DNA of 64,000 nucleotides. Source: JAFDZV01 sp035549015 (GTDB taxonomy: Bacteria > Bacteroidota > Ignavibacteria > OLB7). The notes under the pieces are model-generated. The model was not told the origin of the DNA. It did not search any database and saw nothing but the letters and a program-made list of their open reading frames with translations. The stretch is taken from NCBI GenBank assembly GCA_035549015.1, contig DASZRW010000053.1, forward strand, positions 13,818-77,817. The letters are read 5' to 3'. Below, in pieces: positions 57,996-64,000 of this stretch. The translations under genes and the position numbers were made by a program. The stretch's first letter is position 1; each line of letters begins with the position of its first letter.

Positions 57996-58490
57996 TTACC
58001 ATCGCTGCTTGCGCGCGGCAACCAGCATCACGATCACGGAGACAACGGTCGTGTAGAGCGAGGCCGCGATCCCGTGCCTCACGAAGAACGTTATGAAGGA
58101 GAGGTTGGTGGGCTGAACGTAGAAGAAGTAGTAGACGATGTTGTGCACCAGCGCGGCAAGCCCCATCACGCCAAGGAACTTGAACTTCCCAACGGACTCC
58201 GAAAGCGGTACTCCCTCGGTGAAGAAGTAGCCGGCTACGAAGCCTGCAAGCATCTTCGAGAGGGCGTTGGTGCCGATGATGTCGCTGGAGATGATGTCGA
58301 AGAGCAGCCCGAGCACGAAGCCGGCGATCTCCGCTGTGAACTGTCCTTCACGCATCGCGATGAAGACCGTGAGTATCACCAGCAGATCGGGCGTGATGCT
58401 CTCCACTGCGATGTAGCCCAGGTTGAGCTGCACGAGCAGGAGAATGAGCCCCGCGATGGCGTACCAGAGATAGTTCATGTACGCGGTCAT
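57996..58490 (-). CDS. mreD: Rod shape-determining protein MreD
   Basis: 164 residues from the ATG at 58490, which overlaps the mreC stop by 4 bases; a much longer frame upstream is non-homologous. Five or six transmembrane segments fill the chain: YLWYAIAGLILLLVQLNLGYIAV, TPDLLVILTVFIAMREGQFTAEIAGFVLGLLFDIIS with the family DxxS region, and FLGVMGLAALVHNIVYYFFYV. MreD is the inner-membrane partner that links MreC to the elongasome. It ends the mreBCD cluster. Confidence 0.88.
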   Translation of the reverse strand: MTAYMNYLWYAIAGLILLLVQLNLGYIAVESITPDLLVILTVFIAMREGQFTAEIAGFVLGLLFDIISSDIIGTNALSKMLAGFVAGYFFTEGVPLSESVGKFKFLGVMGLAALVHNIVYYFFYVQPTNLSFITFFVRHGIAASLYTTVVSVIVMLVAARKQRW

Positions 58491-59347
58491 CGTCCCTTCT
58501 CCCCGCCGCCGGTCTGATTGGGCTCGATCAACTTCCGTTCGAGGTCCAGGCGCGACTGGTCGGGTGAGTAGAGCACCACGAACGCCTCCTCCAGTGTCGC
58601 GAAGTTCACGGCCGGCTGCACGCGGATCTGATAGAACAGGGAGCCGCGTTCCTCCTTGATATCGGAGATGATGCCGATGATGATGTTCTCCGGGTATCGC
58701 GGCGAGTAGCTGGAGGTCACGACCGTGTCCCCCTTCTTCTGCGGCTGCGCGGCCGGGATGTCCTGCAGATAGAGCGATCCCTTGCCGTCCCATGTGATCT
58801 TGCCGTCGTTCCGCCCCTCGAGCGTTCGCGCGGCAACGCGCGTGTCGCGGTTCAGCAGCAGCTCCACCACGGAGTAGTCGTCGTTCAATCCCGTGACGCG
58901 TCCAACCAGGCCGCGCTCGGTGATCACCGGCATCCCCTCCTTCACACCCGCCTTCGCCCCCACATTCAATGTGGCATAGTTCCGCTCCTGAATGGTGGTC
59001 TTCCCCAGCACCTCCGCCGAGAGCAGCTTCATCGGCGAGTGTTCCCGGAACCCCAGCATGGCGCGCAGCTTCTCCACCTTCAATGCGGCATCGCGGTACT
59101 GCATCGTCTGCAGCGAGAGATCCTTGTTCAACTGTCGGAGTGCGTGGTTCTCGGTTTCCAGTGCGTAGGGATTCGGCAGCCAGCTCAGAGCGGACTGCAC
59201 GCTTGCGATAACGCCGACCGAAATCGTGCGGAAGGAGCGAAGCTGCGAACTGCTGCTGCGCGAGATGGCGAGCAGCGAGATAACGATCAGCAGCAGTGCC
59301 GTGGCGTATTCCTTGTATCGAAGAAAGAGCTCGACAATGCGTTGCAT
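58487..59347 (-). CDS. mreC: Rod shape-determining protein MreC
   Basis: 286 residues. One N-terminal membrane anchor (YATALLLIVISLLAISRS), a coiled-coil (LETENHALRQLNKDL) and the two beta-barrel domains with NVGAKAGVKEGMPVITERGLVGRVTGLNDDYSVVELLLNRDTRV, the most conserved stretch of MreC. It acts in the periplasm as scaffold between MreB/MreD and the peptidoglycan synthases PBP2/RodA. The stop overlaps the start of mreD. It lies 190 bases downstream of mreB, with a GC-rich spacer. Confidence 0.93.
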   Translation of the reverse strand: MQRIVELFLRYKEYATALLLIVISLLAISRSSSSQLRSFRTISVGVIASVQSALSWLPNPYALETENHALRQLNKDLSLQTMQYRDAALKVEKLRAMLGFREHSPMKLLSAEVLGKTTIQERNYATLNVGAKAGVKEGMPVITERGLVGRVTGLNDDYSVVELLLNRDTRVAARTLEGRNDGKITWDGKGSLYLQDIPAAQPQKKGDTVVTSSYSPRYPENIIIGIISDIKEERGSLFYQIRVQPAVNFATLEEAFVVLYSPDQSRLDLERKLIEPNQTGGGEKGR

Positions 59348-59538
59348 GGCGGCTTGCAGTTACGAGGTTGGACGAGGGAAACGATGGAGAGCATCGAGCG
59401 GAGCGTCTCTTCACTGCGGTGCCGGCCTTGGAAGGGCCGGGCCTCGAAGGGCCGGGGGCTGCTTCCCCGGCCGGCGACGGGGCGGCTCGGAATGCCCGAT
59501 CGCCGGCGCCAGCCGGCATGCGCTCGCGAAGCGACGTA

Positions 59539-60558
59539 TCAGTACCGGCGGCTCTTGATGAGCACCTGGGAGTATTGATTCAGATTCTCCAGCACCTTGC
59601 CGGTGCCTCGCACAACGGCAGTCAGCGGATCCTCCGCAACGAACACCGGCAGCGAAGTCTCGCGGCGCAGGCGTTCATCCAGGCCGCGCAGCAGCGCGCC
59701 GCCGCCGGTGAGCATGATGCCGCGGTCGAGAATATCCGCCGAGAGTTCGGGGGGGGTGCGCTCGAGCGAAAGCTTCACGGCGTCAACGATGGCCATGATC
59801 GGCTCCGAGAGTGCCTCGCGGATTTCGGCGCTCGTGACGGTGGTCATGCGCGGCACGCCGGCAACCAGGTCACGCCCCTTCACCTCGATCTGCACCTCCT
59901 CCTCGAGCGGCATCGCCGTTCCCACCTCGTGCTTGATCGCCTCCGCCGTTCGTTCGCCGATCAGGATGTTGTGGTTCTTCTTGAAGAACTGGATGATCGC
60001 ATTGGTCATCTCGTCGCCGGCGATCCGGATGGACTCGTCGTTCACGATGCCGGCAAGCGCGATCACGGCAATCTCCGTGGTGCCGCCGCCGATATCGATG
60101 ATCATGTTGCCGACCGGCGCCTCCACATCCAGACCGATGCCGATCGCAGCAGCCATCGGCTCGGCGATCAGATGCACCTCCTTTGCACCGGCATGCTCCG
60201 CCGAGTCGCGCACAGCACGCTTCTCGACTTCGGTGATGCCGGACGGAACGCAGACAACGATTCGTCGTGACGGCTGCCACGACGGAGAAATCTTGCGGAT
60301 GAACGCACGAAGCATTCCCTCGGCGATTTCGAAGTCGGCGATAACGCCATCCTTCAACGGCCGAATGGTACGAATATCCTTGTGCGTCTTGCCGATCATC
60401 GCCTGTGCCTCGCGTCCGATGGCGACGATCTTCTTTGTGGTTCGATCGAAGGCGACAATGGAGGGTTCGTTCAGAACGATTCCCTTCCCCTTGACCCAGA
60501 TGAGAGTATTGGCAGTGCCGAGATCGACCGCGATGTCGTTGGAGAAAACGCCGAACAC
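59539..60558 (-). CDS. mreB: Rod shape-determining protein MreB (actin homolog)
   Basis: 339 residues. The actin/Hsp70-fold ATP site is clear: phosphate-1 VDLGTANTLIWVKGKGI, phosphate-2 IDIGGGTTEIAVIAL, and the adenosine motif IMLTGGGALLRGLDERL. VHLIAEPMAAAIGIGLDV is diagnostic. MreB filaments organise lateral wall synthesis, so the cell is probably rod-shaped. The promoter match 77 bases upstream and the order mreB, mreC, mreD on one strand are typical. Confidence 0.97.
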   Translation of the reverse strand: MFGVFSNDIAVDLGTANTLIWVKGKGIVLNEPSIVAFDRTTKKIVAIGREAQAMIGKTHKDIRTIRPLKDGVIADFEIAEGMLRAFIRKISPSWQPSRRIVVCVPSGITEVEKRAVRDSAEHAGAKEVHLIAEPMAAAIGIGLDVEAPVGNMIIDIGGGTTEIAVIALAGIVNDESIRIAGDEMTNAIIQFFKKNHNILIGERTAEAIKHEVGTAMPLEEEVQIEVKGRDLVAGVPRMTTVTSAEIREALSEPIMAIVDAVKLSLERTPPELSADILDRGIMLTGGGALLRGLDERLRRETSLPVFVAEDPLTAVVRGTGKVLENLNQYSQVLIKSRRY

Positions 60559-60978
60559 AGGCAGGAGTTGACTGGAGTTGCTGAAAACAAAAGAGCGATT
60601 CGCGCCGCAGGAATCGCCTTTTGGTAAAACGGCACAAATATGGACAATCGCGGGAGGGTATCCAAGCAGGCGGGGCCGTTTCCGCTACCTGCCGAACGAT
60701 TTATTTCGCTTCGAGGCCCGTGCACTCACCGCTGCAGGGCCATCGCCTTCAACATCCGGTGCTGCAAGGCCTGGAGGGGAGGGGCCTGCGTGGCGTCAAC
60801 CGGACGCCCTGCACCTGCACCATGCGCGCATGCATCGGTGCCGGATTGTGCGAACTGCGCCATACCATATGGTGCGAATCCGGATCGGGGCGTGCATGCT
60901 CCGGCGCGTGCATGCTCCGGCGCGTGCGTTCATCGCATCGATTGCCGGCGCGGTACGGGCGGCCATGCGCGGCGGATG
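60559..60978. other. Intergenic region between upp and mreB with a short tandem repeat
   Basis: 420 bases without a supported gene. It contains the mreB promoter and a 16-bp tandem unit CGTGCATGCTCCGGCG (two full copies, 60891-60922, plus a partial one). Confidence 0.55.
60635..60665 (-). promoter_or_regulatory. Candidate promoter of mreB
   Basis: On the - strand TTG (60663-60665) is followed after 20 bases by CATATTTG (60635-60642), one mismatch to TAnnTTTG. The start codon is 76 bases downstream of the box. Confidence 0.55.
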
Positions 60979-61620
60979 CTATACGGTGCCGCAGAGACGG
61001 TCACCGGCATCGCCGAGGCCGGGGAGAATGTAGCCGATGTCGCTGAGGCAGCGATCCACAACACCGGTATAGAGCCGTGCTGCGGGGAAGGCCGTGGTAA
61101 CGGCATCGATGCCTTCGGGCGAGGAGATAATAGTGAGGACGGAAACGGAGGCCGCCGATTCCAACGGCAGCCCGCGGAGCGCCGCCGTGATGCTGCCGCC
61201 GGTTGCGAGCATCGGATCGAGCAGGAAGAGATGCGCCCCATCCAGCGATGGGACCTTCCGGTAGTACTCGTACGGGACCAGTGTCTCCTCATTCCGCTTC
61301 AGTCCGATGAAGCCGGCGGCCGAAGCGGGGATGATATCGAGCACGCCGTCGAGCATCCAGAGGCCGGCGCGAAGGATGGGAACCGCAACCGTGCAGCCGG
61401 CCAGGCGTGCGGCCTGCATCCGTTCCAGAGGAGTCTCGATCTCCACACGTTCCACCGGCAGGTCGCGCGTTGCCTCGTAGGCCAGGGCCCGCGAGACCGT
61501 GCGGATGGCGGCGCGGAACTGAATCGCATCGCTCTCCTGCATCCGCATCACGCGGATCGCGTCCGCCACGACACTGTGCGAGAGAACAACGGGAGGGGAG
61601 ACCTGCTGTTCGAGACTCAT
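60979..61620 (-). CDS. upp: Uracil phosphoribosyltransferase
   Basis: 213 residues from the ATG at 61620, whose first base overlaps the stop of the upstream tatD frame (TGATG). Family landmarks: PILRAGLWMLDGVLDIIP, the PRPP-binding loop LLDPMLATGGSITAAL and the C-terminal YILPGLGDAGDRLCGT with uracil contacts. It makes UMP from uracil and PRPP for pyrimidine salvage. Translational coupling to the preceding gene is likely. Confidence 0.95.
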   Translation of the reverse strand: MSLEQQVSPPVVLSHSVVADAIRVMRMQESDAIQFRAAIRTVSRALAYEATRDLPVERVEIETPLERMQAARLAGCTVAVPILRAGLWMLDGVLDIIPASAAGFIGLKRNEETLVPYEYYRKVPSLDGAHLFLLDPMLATGGSITAALRGLPLESAASVSVLTIISSPEGIDAVTTAFPAARLYTGVVDRCLSDIGYILPGLGDAGDRLCGTV

Positions 61621-62363
61621 CAGTGGAGAAGTTTCCTGAGGTTGGGATAGAACAGGATGCCGATGCGAGGCTGGCTGACGAAGAACTCCTGCTGGCGATG
61701 GGAGAGCGGCCGTTCGCCCGAGATCGTTGCAACGTGCCATTCCGCCGTTGGAGCGAACGTTCCGAACGGGAAGTTCAGATTCAGCGAGATGCCGAACGAT
61801 CCGCTGATGCCCCAGGCGCTCTCCCGGTAATCCTTCAGGGTGGTATCGCCGTGGTCGATCAGATACTGATCGATGCCGAACTCGTTGCTGAAGTGGGTGA
61901 TGCCCAGCGAACCGAAGAAGGTCACGATCTTGCGCGGGTTCGCGGTGGCGCGCACCTTGATGTCCAGTGTGCGATGCAGGTTGGGAGGAATCGGTGCAAG
62001 CGAATCACCGTTCTGATTCCGGATCTTGATCGAGGCCTCGTCCAGGCTGTTCGGAATAACCTGCACGCTCGTGTAGGCCACGTCCAACTGGAGCCAGTCG
62101 ATATCCAGCGGCTGAAACGGCGTAACCGTGAACCAGACGCCGTAGCCGATGCCGCTTGCCTCGGTGGTTGCGCCGCTGATGTATGTGGAGCTTGCCAGGA
62201 GCCCGCCGATGCCCACGATGCGGTCGAACGGAGCCGGAGCCGTGGTATCAACGGGGTGAACCGGCTTCGGGGGCTGTGCGCAGGCGCCGGTGGCCGCCAT
62301 GCCGAGAAGAAGAATCAGAGCGGCAGCCAGGCGGAAGAATCGTCGTGCATTTACTGTTGTCAT
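61620..62363 (-). CDS. Nested alternative CDS: secreted beta-rich protein starting inside tatD
   Basis: An in-frame ATG at 62363, directly after GAGAGAG, gives a 247-residue product beginning MTTVNARRFFRLAAALILLL. That is a normal Sec signal peptide (basic n-region, hydrophobic core, AxA-type site before QPPK). The n-region is the same codons as the last conserved residues of TatD. The mature part has alternating aromatic/polar strands (VWFTVTPFQPLDIDW, ITHFSNEFGIDQYLIDHG, RIGILFYPNLRKLLH) that suggest a beta-barrel or beta-sandwich of an envelope protein; the family is not recognised. This reading is an inference that explains the odd fusion. Confidence 0.5.
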   Translation of the reverse strand: MTTVNARRFFRLAAALILLLGMAATGACAQPPKPVHPVDTTAPAPFDRIVGIGGLLASSTYISGATTEASGIGYGVWFTVTPFQPLDIDWLQLDVAYTSVQVIPNSLDEASIKIRNQNGDSLAPIPPNLHRTLDIKVRATANPRKIVTFFGSLGITHFSNEFGIDQYLIDHGDTTLKDYRESAWGISGSFGISLNLNFPFGTFAPTAEWHVATISGERPLSHRQQEFFVSQPRIGILFYPNLRKLLH

Positions 62364-63092
62364 CTCTCTCACAACGTCAAGTGTCGTGCCGCGAAGCTCG
62401 GCAACCTTTGCGGCGACCAGGCTTACATATGCGGGTTCATTGCGTTTCCCGCGATGCGGCACCGGGGTAAGATACGGCGCGTCGGTCTCGATCATAATCC
62501 TATCATCGGGAACCATCCGCACAACCTCGTCCAGCGTTCCCTTGCTGTAGGTGATGTTGCCGGTGAATGAGATCATTGCGCCGAGATCGAGCGCTCGTGC
62601 AAGGACCGTTTTGTCGCTCGAGAAGCAGTGGAGTTGAAAGCGGAGCGATCCATCCTGCTCTTCTTCGACGATGCGGAGCAGGTCATCGTCGGACTCCCGG
62701 TTGTGGATGGCGGCCGGAAGGTCCATCCGTCTTGCCATGGCCAGGAGGCTGCGGAACACTTCGTGCTGGCGTTCGCGCGGCGCATACTCGTAATGATAGT
62801 CCAGCCCGATCTCGCCGATGGCAACGGCTCCATGCTCGGCGGCAAGCGGCTCGATCGCCTCGATCTCCCGATCGGTAACCTCGTGGGCGTGATGCGGATG
62901 AACGCCGAGCGCAACCTTCACCTCGGGATATCGCCCGGCGAGCGCGAGCGCATCGCCGAACTCGGATGGCTTCGTTGCAGGCACAACGATCGCCTCCACA
63001 CCTTCGGTGCGTGCACGCTCGATCACGGCATCGATATCGTCGGCAAACCGTCCAACGTAGATATGCGAGTGTGTGTCAATCAGCGAGGGCAT
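61620..63092 (-). CDS. tatD: TatD-family metal-dependent DNase fused in frame to a secreted C-terminal domain
   Basis: 490 residues in one uninterrupted frame. Residues 1-255 are a complete TatD: metal ligands THSH at the start, GEIGLDYHYEYAPRERQHEVF, LHCFSSD and ETDAPYLTPVPHRGKRNEP, ending in the usual TTVNARRFF. In place of a stop the chain continues straight into a signal-peptide-like core, RLAAALILLLGMAATGACA, then about 220 beta-rich residues with aromatic strands typical of an outer-membrane or periplasmic protein. TatD proteins are cytoplasmic 3'-5' exonucleases. Either this is a true fusion or two proteins are made from one frame; see the nested start at 62363. Its start overlaps the bcp 3' end by 17 bases. 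Confidence 0.85.
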   Translation of the reverse strand: MPSLIDTHSHIYVGRFADDIDAVIERARTEGVEAIVVPATKPSEFGDALALAGRYPEVKVALGVHPHHAHEVTDREIEAIEPLAAEHGAVAIGEIGLDYHYEYAPRERQHEVFRSLLAMARRMDLPAAIHNRESDDDLLRIVEEEQDGSLRFQLHCFSSDKTVLARALDLGAMISFTGNITYSKGTLDEVVRMVPDDRIMIETDAPYLTPVPHRGKRNEPAYVSLVAAKVAELRGTTLDVVREMTTVNARRFFRLAAALILLLGMAATGACAQPPKPVHPVDTTAPAPFDRIVGIGGLLASSTYISGATTEASGIGYGVWFTVTPFQPLDIDWLQLDVAYTSVQVIPNSLDEASIKIRNQNGDSLAPIPPNLHRTLDIKVRATANPRKIVTFFGSLGITHFSNEFGIDQYLIDHGDTTLKDYRESAWGISGSFGISLNLNFPFGTFAPTAEWHVATISGERPLSHRQQEFFVSQPRIGILFYPNLRKLLH

Positions 63093-63534
63093 TCAGTACC
63101 TCGTCCACATGCCCCTTCACCTTCACCTTGCGGAAGATCGTGGCGATGCGGCCCTTCTCATCGATGATGAACGTTGTTCGCTCCACTCCCATGTACGTCC
63201 GTCCGTACATGCTCTTCTCCGCCCACACGCCGTAGGCCTCCGCGATTGCGTGATCCGGATCGGAGAGAAGCGGGAAGTTAAGCGATTCCTTCGTTATGAA
63301 CTTCCTGTGACGCGCAACGGAGTCCGGACTGATGCCCAGCACCTCGGCGCCATGGCCGGCGATGCGGTTCAGATTGTCCCGGAAGCTGCATGCCTCGGCG
63401 GTGCATCCCTCCGTCATGTCCTTCGGATAGAAGTAGAGCACCAGCCGCCTTCCCCTGTAGTCGGCAAGCGTGCGTACCGTGCCGTCCTGATCGGGCGCGC
63501 TGAATGCCGGCGCCCTGTCACCTGTGTTGAGCAT
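63076..63534 (-). CDS. bcp: Peroxiredoxin, bacterioferritin comigratory protein (BCP/PrxQ) type
   Basis: 152 residues. FYPKDMTEGCTAEACSFRDN contains the peroxidatic Cys and, five residues on, the resolving Cys of the PrxQ type. The usual features VLGISPDSVARHRKFITK, FPLLSDPDHAIAEAYGVW and RTTFIIDEKGRIATIF are all present. It reduces hydrogen peroxide and organic peroxides with thioredoxin as donor. It is the first gene of the leftward bcp, tatD, upp group and overlaps tatD by 17 bases. Confidence 0.95.
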   Translation of the reverse strand: MLNTGDRAPAFSAPDQDGTVRTLADYRGRRLVLYFYPKDMTEGCTAEACSFRDNLNRIAGHGAEVLGISPDSVARHRKFITKESLNFPLLSDPDHAIAEAYGVWAEKSMYGRTYMGVERTTFIIDEKGRIATIFRKVKVKGHVDEVLNALAD

Positions 63535-63696
63535 GGCGTGATCGACTCATGATAATGTTCTCACATTCGGTATCGCGGCCAGCGGCCGCACGACGGAGCC
63601 GCACGTTTTCTCTCCGTGCCGAAGCTGCCTGCGGATCGCTCCGCTCCGGGTGCGGGCCGGAGCGGACGTTCCGGATCATCGAGACGGGTGCCGGCT
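63535..63696. other. Non-coding stretch between bcp and the dispersed element
   Basis: 162 bases, no gene or clear promoter seen; together with the repeat to its right it makes a gene-free interval of about 310 bases. Confidence 0.35.
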
Positions 63697-63850
63697 GCTA
63701 CGTACAGAGGGAATTGATTTCTGATAGCACATCGATCTGTTATCGCGGAGTGGGACTCCGCGATCGTCATCGGAAGAATGGGGCCTGAGTACAACTCAGG
63801 CCCAACGTGCTCTTCAGAGCATAGCAGGATACTTCTTCGCGAGTACTTAG
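63697..63850. repeat. 154-bp dispersed multi-hairpin element, copy B
   Basis: Second copy of the element at 25932, in the same orientation. Stems are preserved: the first hairpin has loop GGG in place of GTG, the second is identical, and the third keeps a G-U closing pair. Its right end (CTTAG) contains the stop codon of the leftward gene at the window edge, so the element forms that gene's 3' end. Confidence 0.85.
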
Positions 63851-64000
63851 AATCCTCGCCCGCCGCCGCGCTTCCCACCCTTGCCGCCTCGTCCTCCCGG
63901 CGAGCCCCAGCCTCCTCGCGAGCCGCCTCCGTGCGAGCCGCCTCCGTGCGAGCCGCCGCTGCGCGGGCCGCCGCCTCGCGAACCGGGGCCGCGCCCTCCG
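63847..64000 (-). CDS. C-terminal Gly/Arg-rich tail of a protein that runs off the right edge
   Basis: On the - strand the frame is open from the edge to TAA at 63847-63849, about 50 codons. The residues are Gly, Arg, Ser, Lys and His in RGG-like repeats (SHGGGSHGGGSRGGWGSP, RGGKGGKRGGGRGF at the end). Such tails occur on DEAD-box RNA helicases and small RNA-binding proteins; the domain itself is outside the window, so the identity is open. The stop codon lies within the 154-bp dispersed element, which may have replaced or trimmed the original 3' end. Confidence 0.7.
   Translation of the reverse strand, partial: GGRGPGSRGGGPRSGGSHGGGSHGGGSRGGWGSPGGRGGKGGKRGGGRGF

Overview
The window is a GC-rich (roughly 60% or more by eye) bacterial chromosome segment that codes densely on both strands. 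Several features point to the Bacteroidota/Chlorobi (FCB) side of the tree. Promoters repeatedly match the -7 element TAnnTTTG, sometimes with TTG about 19-20 bases upstream, which is the primary sigma factor signature of that group. Some start codons lie only about 4 bases behind such a -7 box (clpX at 5390, the oxidoreductase at 47822), so they are probably leaderless. Other genes keep ordinary AGGAG ribosome binding sites. A Chlorobi/Kapabacteria/Ignavibacteria-like lineage is my best guess, but this is inference and I cannot name a species.

Layout. 1-8.6 kb: the N-terminus of an RNase E/G with a huge charged insert, the SRP RNA, a small Cys-rich secreted protein, an RlaP-like nucleotidyltransferase, the proteostasis set clpX, clpP and tig (trigger factor with a His-rich tail), and a tRNA-Leu(TAG). 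9.0-29.7 kb: a surface polysaccharide locus, all on the + strand. It holds two DegT/DnrJ-type sugar aminotransferases, NDP-sugar epimerases and dehydratases (RfbB-like, Gmd, Fcl for GDP-L-fucose), a Wzm/Wzt-type ABC exporter, methyltransferases, glycosyltransferases and two GT-C membrane proteins. 30.0-33.3 kb: phosphoenolpyruvate synthase and an SDR oxidoreductase. 33.6-35.9 kb: a divergent arsenic cassette (arsR to the right; arsI, aquaporin and arsC to the left) with two operator-like inverted repeats. 36.0-40.4 kb: a second glycan block (aminotransferase plus three glycosyltransferases). 40.4-46.7 kb: RNase R, a nitrilase-family amidohydrolase, and three paralogous secreted proteins of unknown function. 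46.7-57.9 kb: assorted genes, namely a saccharopine-dehydrogenase-like enzyme, a TPR protein, a DUF6483-like protein, a diheme cytochrome c, acylphosphatase, a TDH-type epimerase, a DUF2795-like acidic protein, a BamA/TamA-type outer-membrane protein and a FmdB-type zinc ribbon. 58-63.5 kb on the - strand: mreBCD, upp, a TatD nuclease fused in frame to a second secreted domain, and a Bcp peroxiredoxin. At the right edge is the Gly/Arg-rich C-terminus of a protein that runs off the window.

How the parts work together. The two glycan blocks look like one pathway. Nucleotide-sugar enzymes make GDP-fucose, deoxy sugars and amino sugars; glycosyltransferases and methyltransferases assemble and cap the chain; Wzm/Wzt exports it. 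The arsenic cassette has a thioredoxin-type arsenate reductase, an ArsI-type C-As lyase and an aquaglyceroporin-like channel but no arsenite pump, which suggests passive arsenite exit.

Most notable structures: a 154-bp multi-hairpin element present twice (25932 and 63697), the second copy supplying the stop codon of the right-edge gene; two neighbouring paralogs that share an identical 116-bp 3' block; a signal peptide nested in the C-terminus of TatD; heptanucleotide intergenic repeats; and the giant insert inside the RNase E/G S1 domain. All assignments come from reading sequence motifs; no database search was run.
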